Shown here: positions 53,086 to 62,100 of the stretch, piece by piece
How the letters are laid out: each line of letters begins with the position of its first letter
Position numbering within the stretch: position 1 is the first letter of the stretch
NCBI RefSeq assembly: GCF_900116645.1
Contig: NZ_FPBO01000020.1
Location: forward strand, 62,001 to 126,000
Reading direction: 5' to 3'
DNA length: 64,000 bases
Source of the DNA: Pseudoduganella namucuonensis
GTDB lineage: Bacteria; Pseudomonadota; Gammaproteobacteria; Burkholderiales; Burkholderiaceae_D
Program-made: the position numbers and the translations under genes
Notes under the pieces: model-generated
Told to the model about the DNA's origin: nothing
The model's input: the letters and a program-made list of their open reading frames with translations, nothing else
Databases searched by the model: none

Positions 53086-53895
53086 ATGCCCAATTCCACC
53101 GATCAAGCCGCGCTCGGCGCCCTCCTCAGCTACCGCGTGGTGACCGCCGGCCCGCGCGACGGCCACACGCATGAACACGTGTCGGCGCGGCTGGCCGCGC
53201 TGTTCCGGCGCACCGAGGAACAGATGCGCGCGCTGCTCGCCGCGCCGCGCGCCATCATCAAGAAACAGATCGATTTCGCCGATGCGCAGCGCTTCAAGGC
53301 GGCGCTCGAGGACTGCGGCTGCGTGTGCGTGGTGGAACCGGAAAGCCCGGACTTCAGCACCCTGCTGCTGAGCCGCTACGCCAGCGGCGGCACCGGCGTC
53401 ATCATCAACGCGCCGGAGGCTTGGCACGCCAGCACGGACGGCCACACCTTCCAGTTGCTGGACGAGGCCAGCGGCGCGCAGTTCACGGCCGTGGGCATCG
53501 CCAATTCGGGCCACACGGTGCAGGAATGGACCGAGCAGCGCCTGCGCACGGTCGAGGAGGACATGCCCTATATGCGCCAGGTGCGCGGCCCCTACGCCCT
53601 CAAGGGCGCCGACTGGGGCGCGCGGGTGCAGGGCATCGCGGCGGAATACCGGGGCATCCTGCCCGGCACCAACGAATACAGCCATTACCTGGTGCTGAGC
53701 CTGCGCACGGAACTGTCGCTGGTGTGCCTGACGCTGGGCGCGCGCGCCGCCGCCTTCGACGCCAACGAGGCGCTGTACCGCTGGCTGCTGGAGAACCAGC
53801 TGGACGTGCACGACGCCCGCCAGACGCCGGCGCAGGACGAGGCGCTGCAGCGCTGGCTCAAGTACAACGCGGCCACCGACAAGCGCGGCCGCTGA
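53086..53895 (+). CDS. Unknown protein with L7/L12-C-like N-terminal domain
   Basis: The start MPNSTDQAAL at 53086 gives 269 residues; no strong ribosome site precedes it. Residues about 15-85 (LAALFRRTEEQMRALLAAPRAIIKKQIDFADAQRFKAALEDCGCVCVV) resemble the ribosomal L7/L12 C-terminal-like fold seen at the N-terminus of several beta-proteobacterial proteins. The remainder (about 90-255) is mixed alpha/beta with no motif I recognise. There is no signal peptide or membrane helix. The 272 bp upstream of it (52814-53085) contain no convincing gene. It converges on the next gene with a 31-bp gap. Confidence 0.6.
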   Translation: MPNSTDQAALGALLSYRVVTAGPRDGHTHEHVSARLAALFRRTEEQMRALLAAPRAIIKKQIDFADAQRFKAALEDCGCVCVVEPESPDFSTLLLSRYASGGTGVIINAPEAWHASTDGHTFQLLDEASGAQFTAVGIANSGHTVQEWTEQRLRTVEEDMPYMRQVRGPYALKGADWGARVQGIAAEYRGILPGTNEYSHYLVLSLRTELSLVCLTLGARAAAFDANEALYRWLLENQLDVHDARQTPAQDEALQRWLKYNAATDKRGR

Positions 53896-53926
53896 GGCCA
53901 AATTTGAAGCGGCGTCGATTGGCGCT

Positions 53927-54385
53927 TTACTGGATGCGGCGCACCTTGGGTGAACGGTTGGTGCCGTCGATCTCCAGGTACATCGAACCCAGCGTGCCGC
54001 GCACCACTTTCACCTTGGGATTGGTCAGCAGCGGCGTGATGCCCTCGCTGTCGTCCACCACCCGCCACACCTGGCCGTTGGCCAGGCGGATCTGCTGGTT
54101 CGGACGCCAGCCGTCGAACCTGCCGTCGATGTGGCTCTCGATCTCCTCCAGCTTGGGCGCGGGCTTGAACGCCTCCATGCCGAAGCTCTGCTCCAGCTCC
54201 TTGCGCGCCGGCTGCGCGGCCACGGCCGGCGCCACTGCGGCTGCCGCCGGCGCCGCCCCGACCTTGATCGCGTCGTAGCAGGCCAGGCGCGCGGCGCCGT
54301 CGGCCTGGCCGCGGCATTGCACGATCGCGGCGTCGTTCGCCAGCGCGGAACCGGAAACCACCAACAGGGCTAACAGGGCTTTCAT
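53927..54385 (-). CDS. Small exported protein, unknown
   Basis: This 152-residue protein has a signal peptide ending near SALAND. It starts its mature part with IVQCRGQADGAARLACYDAI, a two-Cys motif (C-x13-C-YD) common at the N-terminus of several small envelope proteins. An Ala/Pro linker (about 45-60) leads to a beta-rich C-terminal domain (about 75-152; NQQIRLANGQVWRVVDD, KVRRIQ). I do not know the function; a periplasmic structural or accessory role is likely. It lies 33 bp downstream of the truncated chemoreceptor on the same strand and could share its transcript. Confidence 0.65.
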   Translation of the reverse strand: MKALLALLVVSGSALANDAAIVQCRGQADGAARLACYDAIKVGAAPAAAAVAPAVAAQPARKELEQSFGMEAFKPAPKLEEIESHIDGRFDGWRPNQQIRLANGQVWRVVDDSEGITPLLTNPKVKVVRGTLGSMYLEIDGTNRSPKVRRIQ

Positions 54386-54418
54386 GCAATCTCTTTCGTA
54401 AGTTGTCGCAGCCTGCGA

Positions 54419-55129
54419 TTATAGCCGCGCGGGCCGCGGCAGGCGGCGCTTGGGGGCGGGGCCGGCCGCCCCGGCCGGCTGGCGCGGCGGCGCGCGCGCG
54501 ATCAGCAGCGAAGCGGCCACGGCGGCCGCCACCGCCAGCGCGCTCAGCGCCAGCATCAGCGCGCGCGCCTCCGCGTACGCCTGCGCGGCCGCCTCGGCGT
54601 CCAGCCGGTTGTTGCGTTTCTGCAGGGCCGCGTAGGCGTTCATCGCGTCCTGCCAGCGCTGCGTGGCCGGGGCCGCGTGGCGCATCAGCAGCGCGGTGGC
54701 ATCCTCGTCGCGCTGCTGCAGCGCCAGGCGCACCAGTTGGTCGATATGGGACTGGGCCGCGAGCCGCGCCTGCTCCATGGCCTCGCGCAGCCGGCGGCCC
54801 TCCGGCGAGGCCGGCATGCGGTTCAGCGTCGCGCTGGCCAGCGCGTATTGCTCGCGCGCCTCCGCCAGCCTGGGCAGTTCGGCGCGGATGGCCGTCTCGT
54901 CGTTCAGCAGCACCACGGTGCGGACGATGCGCGCCTCCACGTGCACCGCTTCGGACATTTCCTGCACCATTAGCAACCGCTCCACGTTGAAGCCGACAAT
55001 GCGCTGCAGGCGCTCGTTGATGCCGGCCATGCCGTCCATCCCCTGCGCGGACACCAGCACCAGCATCGCCAGCACCAGTCCCAAGCCCGTCGCCAGACGG
55101 GTTCCCACTCTCAAGTTCGCGATCGCCAT
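54419..55129 (-). CDS. Chemoreceptor-like sensor without HAMP or signalling domain
   Basis: The start at 55129 has a strong GGAGGAAG site. The 236-residue product begins MAIANLRVGTRLATGLGLVLAMLVLV (TM1), then a four-helix-bundle periplasmic domain (about 35-185) and TM2 (about 190-212), just like an MCP. After TM2 comes LIARAPPRQPAGAAG and a basic Pro/Arg tail, with the stop where HAMP should continue. No HAMP or methyl-accepting sequence follows in any frame before the next gene. It is either a decayed receptor that lost its cytoplasmic half or a stand-alone sensor subunit. The strong ribosome site and intact frame argue that it is still made. Confidence 0.75.
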   Translation of the reverse strand: MAIANLRVGTRLATGLGLVLAMLVLVSAQGMDGMAGINERLQRIVGFNVERLLMVQEMSEAVHVEARIVRTVVLLNDETAIRAELPRLAEAREQYALASATLNRMPASPEGRRLREAMEQARLAAQSHIDQLVRLALQQRDEDATALLMRHAAPATQRWQDAMNAYAALQKRNNRLDAEAAAQAYAEARALMLALSALAVAAAVAASLLIARAPPRQPAGAAGPAPKRRLPRPARL

Positions 55130-55158
55130 CGCTTCCTCCGATAACAGATATCGATATG

Positions 55159-55172
55159 CGCGAATATTCGCG
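55159..55172. promoter_or_regulatory. 14-bp perfect palindrome in divergent promoter region
   Basis: CGCGAATATTCGCG lies between the divergent starts of the truncated receptor (55129) and the symporter (55306). It is a candidate operator, but palindromes of this length are not rare in GC-rich DNA. Confidence 0.35.
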
Positions 55173-55305
55173 GCGCGCGGCCCGCGGTTCATGCAAACAT
55201 AGCAATAAGCAATTAAAATGCCCGGCCAAAGGCAACGCGTGTCAGACCCGGACGGCGGACCGGGATTCCTGTAACATTTCAATTCACCAACACTCCCCTT
55301 CTCCC

Positions 55306-56703
55306 ATGGCGATACATGTGATCCTCAACCTCGCGCTGGCGCTGGCGCTGCTGGCTTTCCTGTACCGCCAGCAAAGCCGCCACGCGACTTTCACCGTGCG
55401 CGTGTTCACCGCGCTGGGCCTGGGCATCGTGTTCGGCGCCGCGCTGCAGGCGCTGTACGGCGCGGCCGGCCCGGTGGTCAAGAGCACCGGCGAATACCTG
55501 GACATCGTGGGCTCCGGCTACGTCAAGCTGTTGCAGATGATCATCATGCCGCTGATCATGGTGTCCATCGTCTCGGCCATCCTCAAGCTGCGCGACGCCG
55601 GTTCGCTGGGCAAGATCAGCGCGCTCACCATCGGCACGCTGATGGCCACCACCATCGTGGCGGCCGGCATCGGCATCCTGATGGCCAAGCTGTTCGGGCT
55701 GACCGCCGTGGGGCTGGCGGCCAACGCCGCCGAGACCGCGCGCGGCGCCTACATGCAGGGCAAGCTGGGCGACGCCCAGGCCATCACGCTGCCCGCCATG
55801 GTGCTCAGCTTTATTCCCGCCAACCCCTTCCTGGACCTGACGGGCGCGCGCAAGACATCCACCATCGCGGTGGTGGTGTTCGCCATCTTCATCGGCGTCG
55901 CCGCCACCGGCGTCCACGGCAAGAAGCCGGAGCTGTTCGCCTCCTTCGAGCACGCGGTGAGGGTGGCGCACGCCATCGTCATGCGCATGGTCACGCTGGT
56001 GCTGCGGCTCACGCCCTACGGCGTGTTCGCGCTGATGGCCAACCTGGTGGCCGCCTCCAGCTACGCCGACATCCTGAACCTGATCTCCTTCGTGGCGGCC
56101 TCCTACGGCGCGCTGCTGCTGATGTTCGGCGTGCACCTGGCGCTGGTGGCGGCGGCCGGGCTGAACCCGGCGCGCTACGCGCGCAAGATCTTCCCGGTGC
56201 TGGCGTTCGCGTTCAGTTCGCGCACCAGCGCCGGCTCGATCCCGATGAGCGTGCAGACGCAGACGCGGCGCCTGGGCACGCCGGAGGGCATCGCCAACTT
56301 CGCCGCCTCGTTCGGCGCCACCATCGGCCAGAACGGCTGCGCCGGCATCTACCCCGCCATGCTGGCGGTGATGATCGCGCCCACGGTGGGCATCGATCCC
56401 TACACGGCCGGCTTCATCCTGCCGCTGCTGGCCATCGTCGCGGTCGGTTCGGTGGGCGTGGCCGGGGTGGGCGGCGGCGCCACCTTCGCGGCGCTGATCG
56501 TGCTGTCGTCGATGAACCTGCCGGTGGCGCTGGCCGGGCTGCTGATCTCGATCGAACCGCTGATCGACATGGGGCGCACCGCGCTCAACGTCAGCGGCTC
56601 CATCGCCGCCGGCACCCTCGCCAGCCGCGCGCTGGGCCAGACCGACATGGCCGTCTTCAACGCCGACGCCGACCTCGGCGAGGACACCGCCGAAGCGGCC
56701 TGA
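55306..56703 (+). CDS. Dicarboxylate/amino-acid:cation symporter, cystine (TcyP/YdjN)-like
   Basis: The start at 55306 gives 465 residues, close to E. coli YdjN/TcyP; a frame extending to 55156 has no family features. About eight membrane helices plus two re-entrant hairpins fit the DAACS (SDF) fold: GSGYVKLLQMIIMPLIMVSIV, SSRTSAGSIPMSVQTQTRRLG (first hairpin tip and substrate site), then NFAASFGATIGQNGCAGIYPAMLAV and the C-terminal SIEPLIDMGRTALNVSGSIAAG. The SRTSAGSIP and IGQNGCAG variants resemble cystine rather than glutamate carriers. It would import L-cystine or a related amino acid with cations. Single-gene unit. Confidence 0.85.
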   Translation: MAIHVILNLALALALLAFLYRQQSRHATFTVRVFTALGLGIVFGAALQALYGAAGPVVKSTGEYLDIVGSGYVKLLQMIIMPLIMVSIVSAILKLRDAGSLGKISALTIGTLMATTIVAAGIGILMAKLFGLTAVGLAANAAETARGAYMQGKLGDAQAITLPAMVLSFIPANPFLDLTGARKTSTIAVVVFAIFIGVAATGVHGKKPELFASFEHAVRVAHAIVMRMVTLVLRLTPYGVFALMANLVAASSYADILNLISFVAASYGALLLMFGVHLALVAAAGLNPARYARKIFPVLAFAFSSRTSAGSIPMSVQTQTRRLGTPEGIANFAASFGATIGQNGCAGIYPAMLAVMIAPTVGIDPYTAGFILPLLAIVAVGSVGVAGVGGGATFAALIVLSSMNLPVALAGLLISIEPLIDMGRTALNVSGSIAAGTLASRALGQTDMAVFNADADLGEDTAEAA

Positions 56704-56741
56704 CACCCGCGCCGCCCTGCGTCAAGCGGCGTCAGCGGCGC

Positions 56742-56758
56742 TTGGGGTCTGACCCCAA
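56742..56758. repeat. GGGGTCTGACCCC palindrome, unit 1
   Basis: TTGGGGTCTGACCCCAA is a perfect odd palindrome. It is flanked by CGGCGC on the left and AGCGGCG on the right, echoing the outer stem of its neighbour at 56778-56832. It begins the 199-bp non-coding gap after the symporter gene. Confidence 0.65.
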
Positions 56759-56777
56759 AGCGGCGTGAACCGTGGCT

Positions 56778-56832
56778 GAAGCGGCGTCAACAACCGATGG
56801 GGTCTGACCCCGGGTGCCGCCGACGCCGCTTC
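56778..56832. repeat. Nested palindrome with GGGGTCTGACCCC core, unit 2
   Basis: An 11-bp outer stem, GAAGCGGCGTC (56778-56788) with GACGCCGCTTC (56822-56832), encloses the inner palindrome GGGGTCTGACCCC (56799-56811). The same layout with near-identical cores is found at 31443-31498. Such intergenic repeats resemble REP elements. Confidence 0.75.
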
Positions 56833-56902
56833 GGCGCGGCGGTGCGCCGCCTTTTTGTCGTTTCGTCTACCATGGGCCGCATCGTCAGCCAGGGTGGATG
56901 GC

Positions 56903-57667
56903 ATGGAACAAAAATGGCCTCAGCAAATATGGGTGGTGCGGCACGGTCAGAGCGCGGGCAACGTCGCGCGCGAACTGGCCGAGGCGGCATCCGAACACCT
57001 GATCGACATCGCCGACCGCGACGTCGACGTGCCGCTGTCCGACCTGGGCGTGCGCCAGGCGCACGCGCTGGCGGCCTGGTTCGCCGCCCTGCCCGAGCGG
57101 CACCGGCCCAGCGTGGTGCTGTACTCGCCCTATGTGCGGGCGCGCGGCACGGCGCTCACCGTGATCGAACGGCTGGGCCGCGATTCGCTGCTGAGCGCCG
57201 TGGCCGACGAGCGCCTGCGCGAGAAGGAGTTCGGCATCGTCGACCGCCTGACCCCGCTCGGCATCGCCAGCAAGTATCCCGAGCTGCACGAGCAGCGCAA
57301 GCACGTGGGCAAGTTCTATTTCCGTCCGCCGGGCGGCGAGAGCTGGTGCGACGTGATCCTGCGCCTGCGCAGCGTGATCGACACCATCACCCGCGAGTAC
57401 CGGGGCGAACGGGTGCTGATCATCGCCCACCAGGTCATCGTCAATTGCTTCCGCTACCTGCTGGAGCGCATGGACGAGGAGACCATCCTGGCCGTCGACC
57501 GCGCCTCGGACGTGCCCAACTGCGGCGTGACCTCCTACGCCTTCGATCCGAACCTGGGCAAGAACGGCAAGCTGGTGCTGCAGGTGGCGAACTTCGTCGC
57601 GCCGCTGGAGGACGCCGGCACCCCCGTCACCGCCAAGCCGGACGTGCCGGCCGCGCCCAAGTCCTGA
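56903..57667 (+). CDS. Histidine phosphatase family protein
   Basis: The start MEQKWPQQIWVVRHGQS at 56903 (AGGGTGG site upstream) gives 254 residues. The catalytic RHG motif is at 13-15. VVLYSPYVRARGTALTVIE with its phosphate-binding Arg and the second catalytic His in VLIIAHQVIVNCF (about 175) complete the phosphoglycerate-mutase fold. The C-terminus has an Ala/Pro tail. The middle (EKEFGIVDRLTPLGIASKYPEL, GESWCDVILRLR) is typical of small-molecule phosphatases such as fructose-2,6-bisphosphatase-like enzymes. The next gene starts 8 bp after its stop, so the two form an operon. Confidence 0.9.
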   Translation: MEQKWPQQIWVVRHGQSAGNVARELAEAASEHLIDIADRDVDVPLSDLGVRQAHALAAWFAALPERHRPSVVLYSPYVRARGTALTVIERLGRDSLLSAVADERLREKEFGIVDRLTPLGIASKYPELHEQRKHVGKFYFRPPGGESWCDVILRLRSVIDTITREYRGERVLIIAHQVIVNCFRYLLERMDEETILAVDRASDVPNCGVTSYAFDPNLGKNGKLVLQVANFVAPLEDAGTPVTAKPDVPAAPKS

Positions 57668-57675
57668 GGAGTTCC

Positions 57676-58605
57676 ATGCCCCGTCCCGACCACACCATCG
57701 ACATCGTCATGCGCACGCTGCGCGACTGGCCCTTGCCCATGCCGCATTTCGACAGCGACAAGGAGGTGCGCGGCCATGTGCTGGTGGTGGCCGGCTCGCG
57801 CGAAATGCCGGGCGCGGCGCTGCTGGCGGCCACCGCCGCGCTGCGCTCGGGCGCCGGCAAGCTGACCCTGGCCACGGCCGCCAGCGTGGCGCCGCACCTG
57901 GGAGCGGCGCTGCCCGAGGCGCGCGTGATCGGGCTGGCGGAGACGGCCGCCGGCGGCTTCGCGATCGACGCCGCGCGCCGCCTGGCCGAACTGGCCGACA
58001 AGGTGGACGCGCTGCTGATCGGTCCCGGCATGCAGGACGAGGCCGCCAGCGCCGAGCTGGTGCGCGCGCTGCTGCCCCGCTACGCGCATTGCAAGGTGAT
58101 ACTCGACGCCGGCGCGATGGAGGTGCTGCGCGCGCCGGCCGATCCGCCGCTGCTGGCCGAGCCGGTGGACTTCGAGCACTACCGCTTCGCCGAACCGGTG
58201 CTGCTGACGCCGCACGCCGGCGAGCTGGCGCACCTGAGCGGGGAGGACAAGCAGGCGGTGCAGGGCAACCCGCACGAGGCGGCCGGGCACGCCGCCGAGC
58301 GCTGGAACGCGGTCGTGGCGCTGAAGGGCGCGACCACGGTGATCGCCTCGCCCGGCGGCGACCTGTGGCAACACCAGGGCGGCAACATCGGCCTGGCGAT
58401 CTCCGGTTCCGGCGACGCGCTGGCCGGCATCATCGCCGGCTTGGCCGCGCGCGGCGCCACGCTGGAACAGGCCGCGGCCTGGGGCGTGGCGCTGCACGCG
58501 GCGGCCGGCGAGCAACTGTCGCTGCGCTATGGCGTGCTGGGCTACCTGGCGCGCGAAATCTCGGCCGAGGTGCCGGCGCTGCTGCGCACGCTCGCGCCGG
58601 CCTGA
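57676..58605 (+). CDS. nnrD: ADP/ATP-dependent NAD(P)H-hydrate dehydratase
   Basis: This 309-residue protein starts after TGAGGAGTT. It has the ribokinase-like carbohydrate-kinase fold of NnrD: HVLVVAGSREMPGAALLAATAALRSGAGKLTLA (about 34-67), LLIGPGM (about 114), PVLLTPHAGELAHLSG (about 174-189), VVALKGATTVIASPGG and GNIGLAISGSGDALAGIIAGLAA with the catalytic Asp of GxGD (about 246). It repairs the hydrated, inactive form of NAD(P)H using ADP or ATP. The epimerase domain (NnrE) is not fused here and is not seen nearby. It is cotranscribed with the histidine phosphatase. Confidence 0.9.
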   Translation: MPRPDHTIDIVMRTLRDWPLPMPHFDSDKEVRGHVLVVAGSREMPGAALLAATAALRSGAGKLTLATAASVAPHLGAALPEARVIGLAETAAGGFAIDAARRLAELADKVDALLIGPGMQDEAASAELVRALLPRYAHCKVILDAGAMEVLRAPADPPLLAEPVDFEHYRFAEPVLLTPHAGELAHLSGEDKQAVQGNPHEAAGHAAERWNAVVALKGATTVIASPGGDLWQHQGGNIGLAISGSGDALAGIIAGLAARGATLEQAAAWGVALHAAAGEQLSLRYGVLGYLAREISAEVPALLRTLAPA

Positions 58606-58688
58606 ACTCGCTGGAAATCGGGCGGAACCAGCCCGCGACGAACCTGTCTAATTGACACATCTGACACTTCACATTGAAAGGAATCAAC

Positions 58689-59039
58689 ATGAAACCAAGT
58701 AGCCACGTCCCCATCCTGCTGTTGAGCGCATTGCTGGCCGGCGCCACGCTGGCCGGTTGCAAGGACCGCACCGACACCCCGTCCGGCACCACGGACACGC
58801 CCGCGACGACCTCGCCCGCCCCGGTGACGACGCCGGCCACGCCGACGCCCGAAGTGACGCCGCCGGCGCCCGCGCCCGACGCCGCCACGCCGGCCATGCC
58901 GCCGGCCGACACCACCGCGCCGACCGCCACCCCGCCCAGCTCGGGCGGCAGCGGCGCCACCGGCGCGACGGGCGGCGGCACCGGCACGGACAAGGACAGC
59001 AAGACCTATCCGCCGCGCGACCGCAAGCCGGGCGAGTAG
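58689..59039 (+). CDS. Small Pro/Thr-rich lipoprotein
   Basis: The start at 58689 follows AAAGGAATCAAC. The 116-residue product has a signal peptide with lipobox LAGC (Cys near 24). The mature chain is a low-complexity sequence of Thr, Pro, Ala and Gly (about 30-95) ending in TGTDKDSKTYPPRDRKPGE. It is probably an extended, membrane-attached spacer or sheath protein. I recognise no family, and low complexity makes similarity search weak. A strong bidirectional terminator follows. Confidence 0.65.
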   Translation: MKPSSHVPILLLSALLAGATLAGCKDRTDTPSGTTDTPATTSPAPVTTPATPTPEVTPPAPAPDAATPAMPPADTTAPTATPPSSGGSGATGATGGGTGTDKDSKTYPPRDRKPGE

Positions 59040-59052
59040 GAGCGCTCCCTGA

Positions 59053-59086
59053 AAATGAAAAAGAGCCCGAAGGCTCTTTTTCATTT
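59053..59086. terminator. Bidirectional rho-independent terminator
   Basis: AAATGAAAAAGAGCC and GGCTCTTTTTCATTT form a perfect 15-bp stem with loop CGAA. Either strand yields GAGCC-type stem pairs and a T-rich tail, so it can end transcription from both the lipoprotein gene (+) and the RND pump gene (-). Confidence 0.85.
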
Positions 59087-59104
59087 CACTGGCACGCGTA
59101 GCGC

Positions 59105-62100
59105 CTACGCGGCCGGTTTCAGGCCGCCGCGGCCGGTGGCCTTCAGCACGCCCCATTTGAGCGCGCGGAACACCATGCGCACGAAGGTCAGCGCCAGCAA
59201 CGCCTCCACGAAGGTCATCAGGAAGGCCACCACCACTGGCCAGCGGCCGGCGCGGCGGTGGTACTTGGCCAGCGCGCGGTCGCGCGCGATCTCGATGCTG
59301 TCGTAGAAGGTCGGCACCACCAGCAAGGTCAGGATGGTCGAGGTGATGGTGCCGCCGATGATGGCCACCGCCAGCGGACGGTAGAACTCGCCGCCCTCGC
59401 CCAGGCCCAGCGCGACCGGGAACATGCCCGCGATCAGCGCGAAGGTCGTCATCAGGATGGGACGCAGGCGCATGCGGCCGGCGTGCATCAGTGCGTCCTC
59501 GCGGCCGTAGCCCTCCTCCTCGCGCTTGCGCGCCGCGTCCAGCAGCAGGATGGCGTTCTTGGCCACCAGGCCCATCAGCATGATGATGCCGATGAAACTC
59601 ATCAGGTTCAGAGTGCCCTTGGTCAGCAGCAGCGCCAGCACCACGCCGATCAGCGACAGCGGCAGCGACAGCATCACGGCGATCGGCGCGGTGAAGGAGC
59701 CGAACTGCATCACCAGGATCAGATACATCAGGGCGATGCCCGACACCAGCGCGATGGTCATCTCGGTGAACAGTTCCTTCTGGTCCTTGCCGGCGCCGCC
59801 CAGCGACAGGCCGTAGCCGGGCGGGAACTCGATCTCCTTGGCCAGCTTCATGGCGTCGGCCGTCACCTCGCCGACCGAGCGGCCCTGCGCGTTGGCCGAC
59901 ACGGCGATCAGGCGCTTGCCGTCCTTGTGGGTGATGGTGGCCGGGCCCTTGCCCATGGTCACGGTGGCGATCTGGTCCAGCGGCACCATCTGGCTGGTGC
60001 CGGTGACGGCGATCGGCAGGCGCTCGATGTTCTCGGCGCCGGTGCGGTCGGACGGGTGCAGGCGCACCGCCACGTCGCGCGATTCGCCGGTCGGGTCGAC
60101 CCAGTCGCCCACCTCGATGCCGGCGAAGGCCACGCGCAGCGCTTGCGCCGCGTCGCCGGCCGAGATGCCCATGGAGTTGGCCAGGCCGCGGTCCAGTTCG
60201 ATCTGCAGCTCGTCCTTCGGATCCTGCTCGGAGAGGCCGACGTCGACCGCGCCCTTCACCTTGCGCAGCTTGTCCATGTAGGCGCTGGTGATTTCCATCA
60301 GCTTGCGGGTGTCGGCGCCGGTGAATTCCACCTGGATCGGCTTGCGGTTGCCGCTGCCGAGGTCGTCCAGCACCACGTACTCGGCGCCCACCAGGCGGCT
60401 CAGCCTCTCGCGCAGGTCGGCCGCGGCCTCCACCGCCGTGCGCTTGCGCTCGTGCTTCTTGCCCAGGTCGACATAGATGCGGCCACCGCTCAGGTTGACG
60501 TAGCTGTTGGTCTGCTTGGTCTCCGGCAGCGAGCGCGCCAGCTGGGCCGCGCTTTCCAGTTTCATGCGCGAGTATTCCAGGCTGCTCGAGGACGGCGTGC
60601 GCACGTCGATCATGATGGTGCCGTAGTCCGACACCGGCAGGAAGCTGGAGCCGCCGAACTTCATGTGCAGGCCGATGGCGCCGGCGAAGCTGAGCACGGC
60701 GATCATGGTCATCCAGCGGCGGTGGTGCAGCGCCCAGCCGATCACGCGGCCGTAGCGGTCGGCCTGGTGGTCGAACCAGTCGTTGAAGCGGCCCAGCACC
60801 GCGCTGATGCCCTTCTTCGGCGCCGTGTGATGGTCCGGCGGGTCGCCCCAGAAGGCCGACAGCATCGGATCGAGCGTGAAGGAGATGAACAGCGACACCA
60901 GCACCGAGCAGGTCACGGTCAGCGCGAACGGACGGAACCATTCACCCGACACGCCCGGCATGAAGGCCACCGGGATGAACACGGCCATGATGGAGAAGGT
61001 GGTGGCGGCCACCGCCATGCCGATCTCGGCCGTGCCTTCCAGCGCGGCCTTGCGGCGGTCCGAACCCATCTGCATGTGGCGCACGATGTTTTCCCGCACC
61101 ACGATGGCGTCGTCGATCAGCACGCCGATCGCCAGCGACAGGCCGAGCAGGGTCATGAAGTTCAGCGTGAAGCCGCACAGCCAGACCGCGATGAAGGCGG
61201 CGATCACGGAGGTGGGCAGCGACAGCGCGGTGATCAGGGTCGAGCGCCACGAGTTCAGGAAGGCGTACACCACGAAGATGGTCAGCACGGCGCCGAACAC
61301 CAGCGACTCGATCACGTTGTCCAGGTTGCTCTCGGACTCCTCGCCGCCGTCCTGCACCACCTCGATCGAGGTGCCCTTGGGCAGCTCCGCGTTCATGGCC
61401 TTGACCATGTCGCGCACCTGGTTGGCGACGCGCACGGTGGAGGCGTCGCGCGAGCGCACCACGTTGATGCCGACGTTGGGCTTGCCGCTGCGCACGCTGA
61501 CGTTGTTGATGTCGGCGAAACCGTCCTCGATGGTGGCCAGCTGGCCCAGGCGGATGATCTCGTCGCCGCGGCGCTTGACCACCACCGACTGGAAGTCCTC
61601 GGGGCGCTCGATGCGGCCGATCAGGCGGATCGATTTCTCCTCCAGCTCGCCGCGCACCTTGCCCACCGGCGCGTTGGTGTTCTGCATGCGCAGCGCGTTG
61701 ACCACCTCGCCCACCGACACGTTGTACTCGCGCAGCTTCTCGGCGCGCAGCAGCACGCTCAGCTCGCGCCGCAGCGAACCGTTGACGTTGACCGTGGCCA
61801 CGCCGTCGATGCCGCGGAAGCGGTCGGCCAGCTGGTCCTCGGCCAGGCGCGAGATGGCGGCGTGGCTCTGCGTGTTGGACGACAGCGACATCTGCATGAT
61901 GGGCTCGGCCGAGATGTCCAGCCGCTGCACGATGGGTTCGCGCATCTCGGTGGGCAGCTTGTAGCGCACCGAGGCGATCGAATTGCGGATCTCGTCGGTG
62001 GCCTCGATCAGGTTCTTGTTGAAGGTGAACTTCATGTTGATGCGGGCCTGGCCCTCGGACGCGGTGCTGGTCACCTCGGTCACGCCGGTGATGCTCTGCA

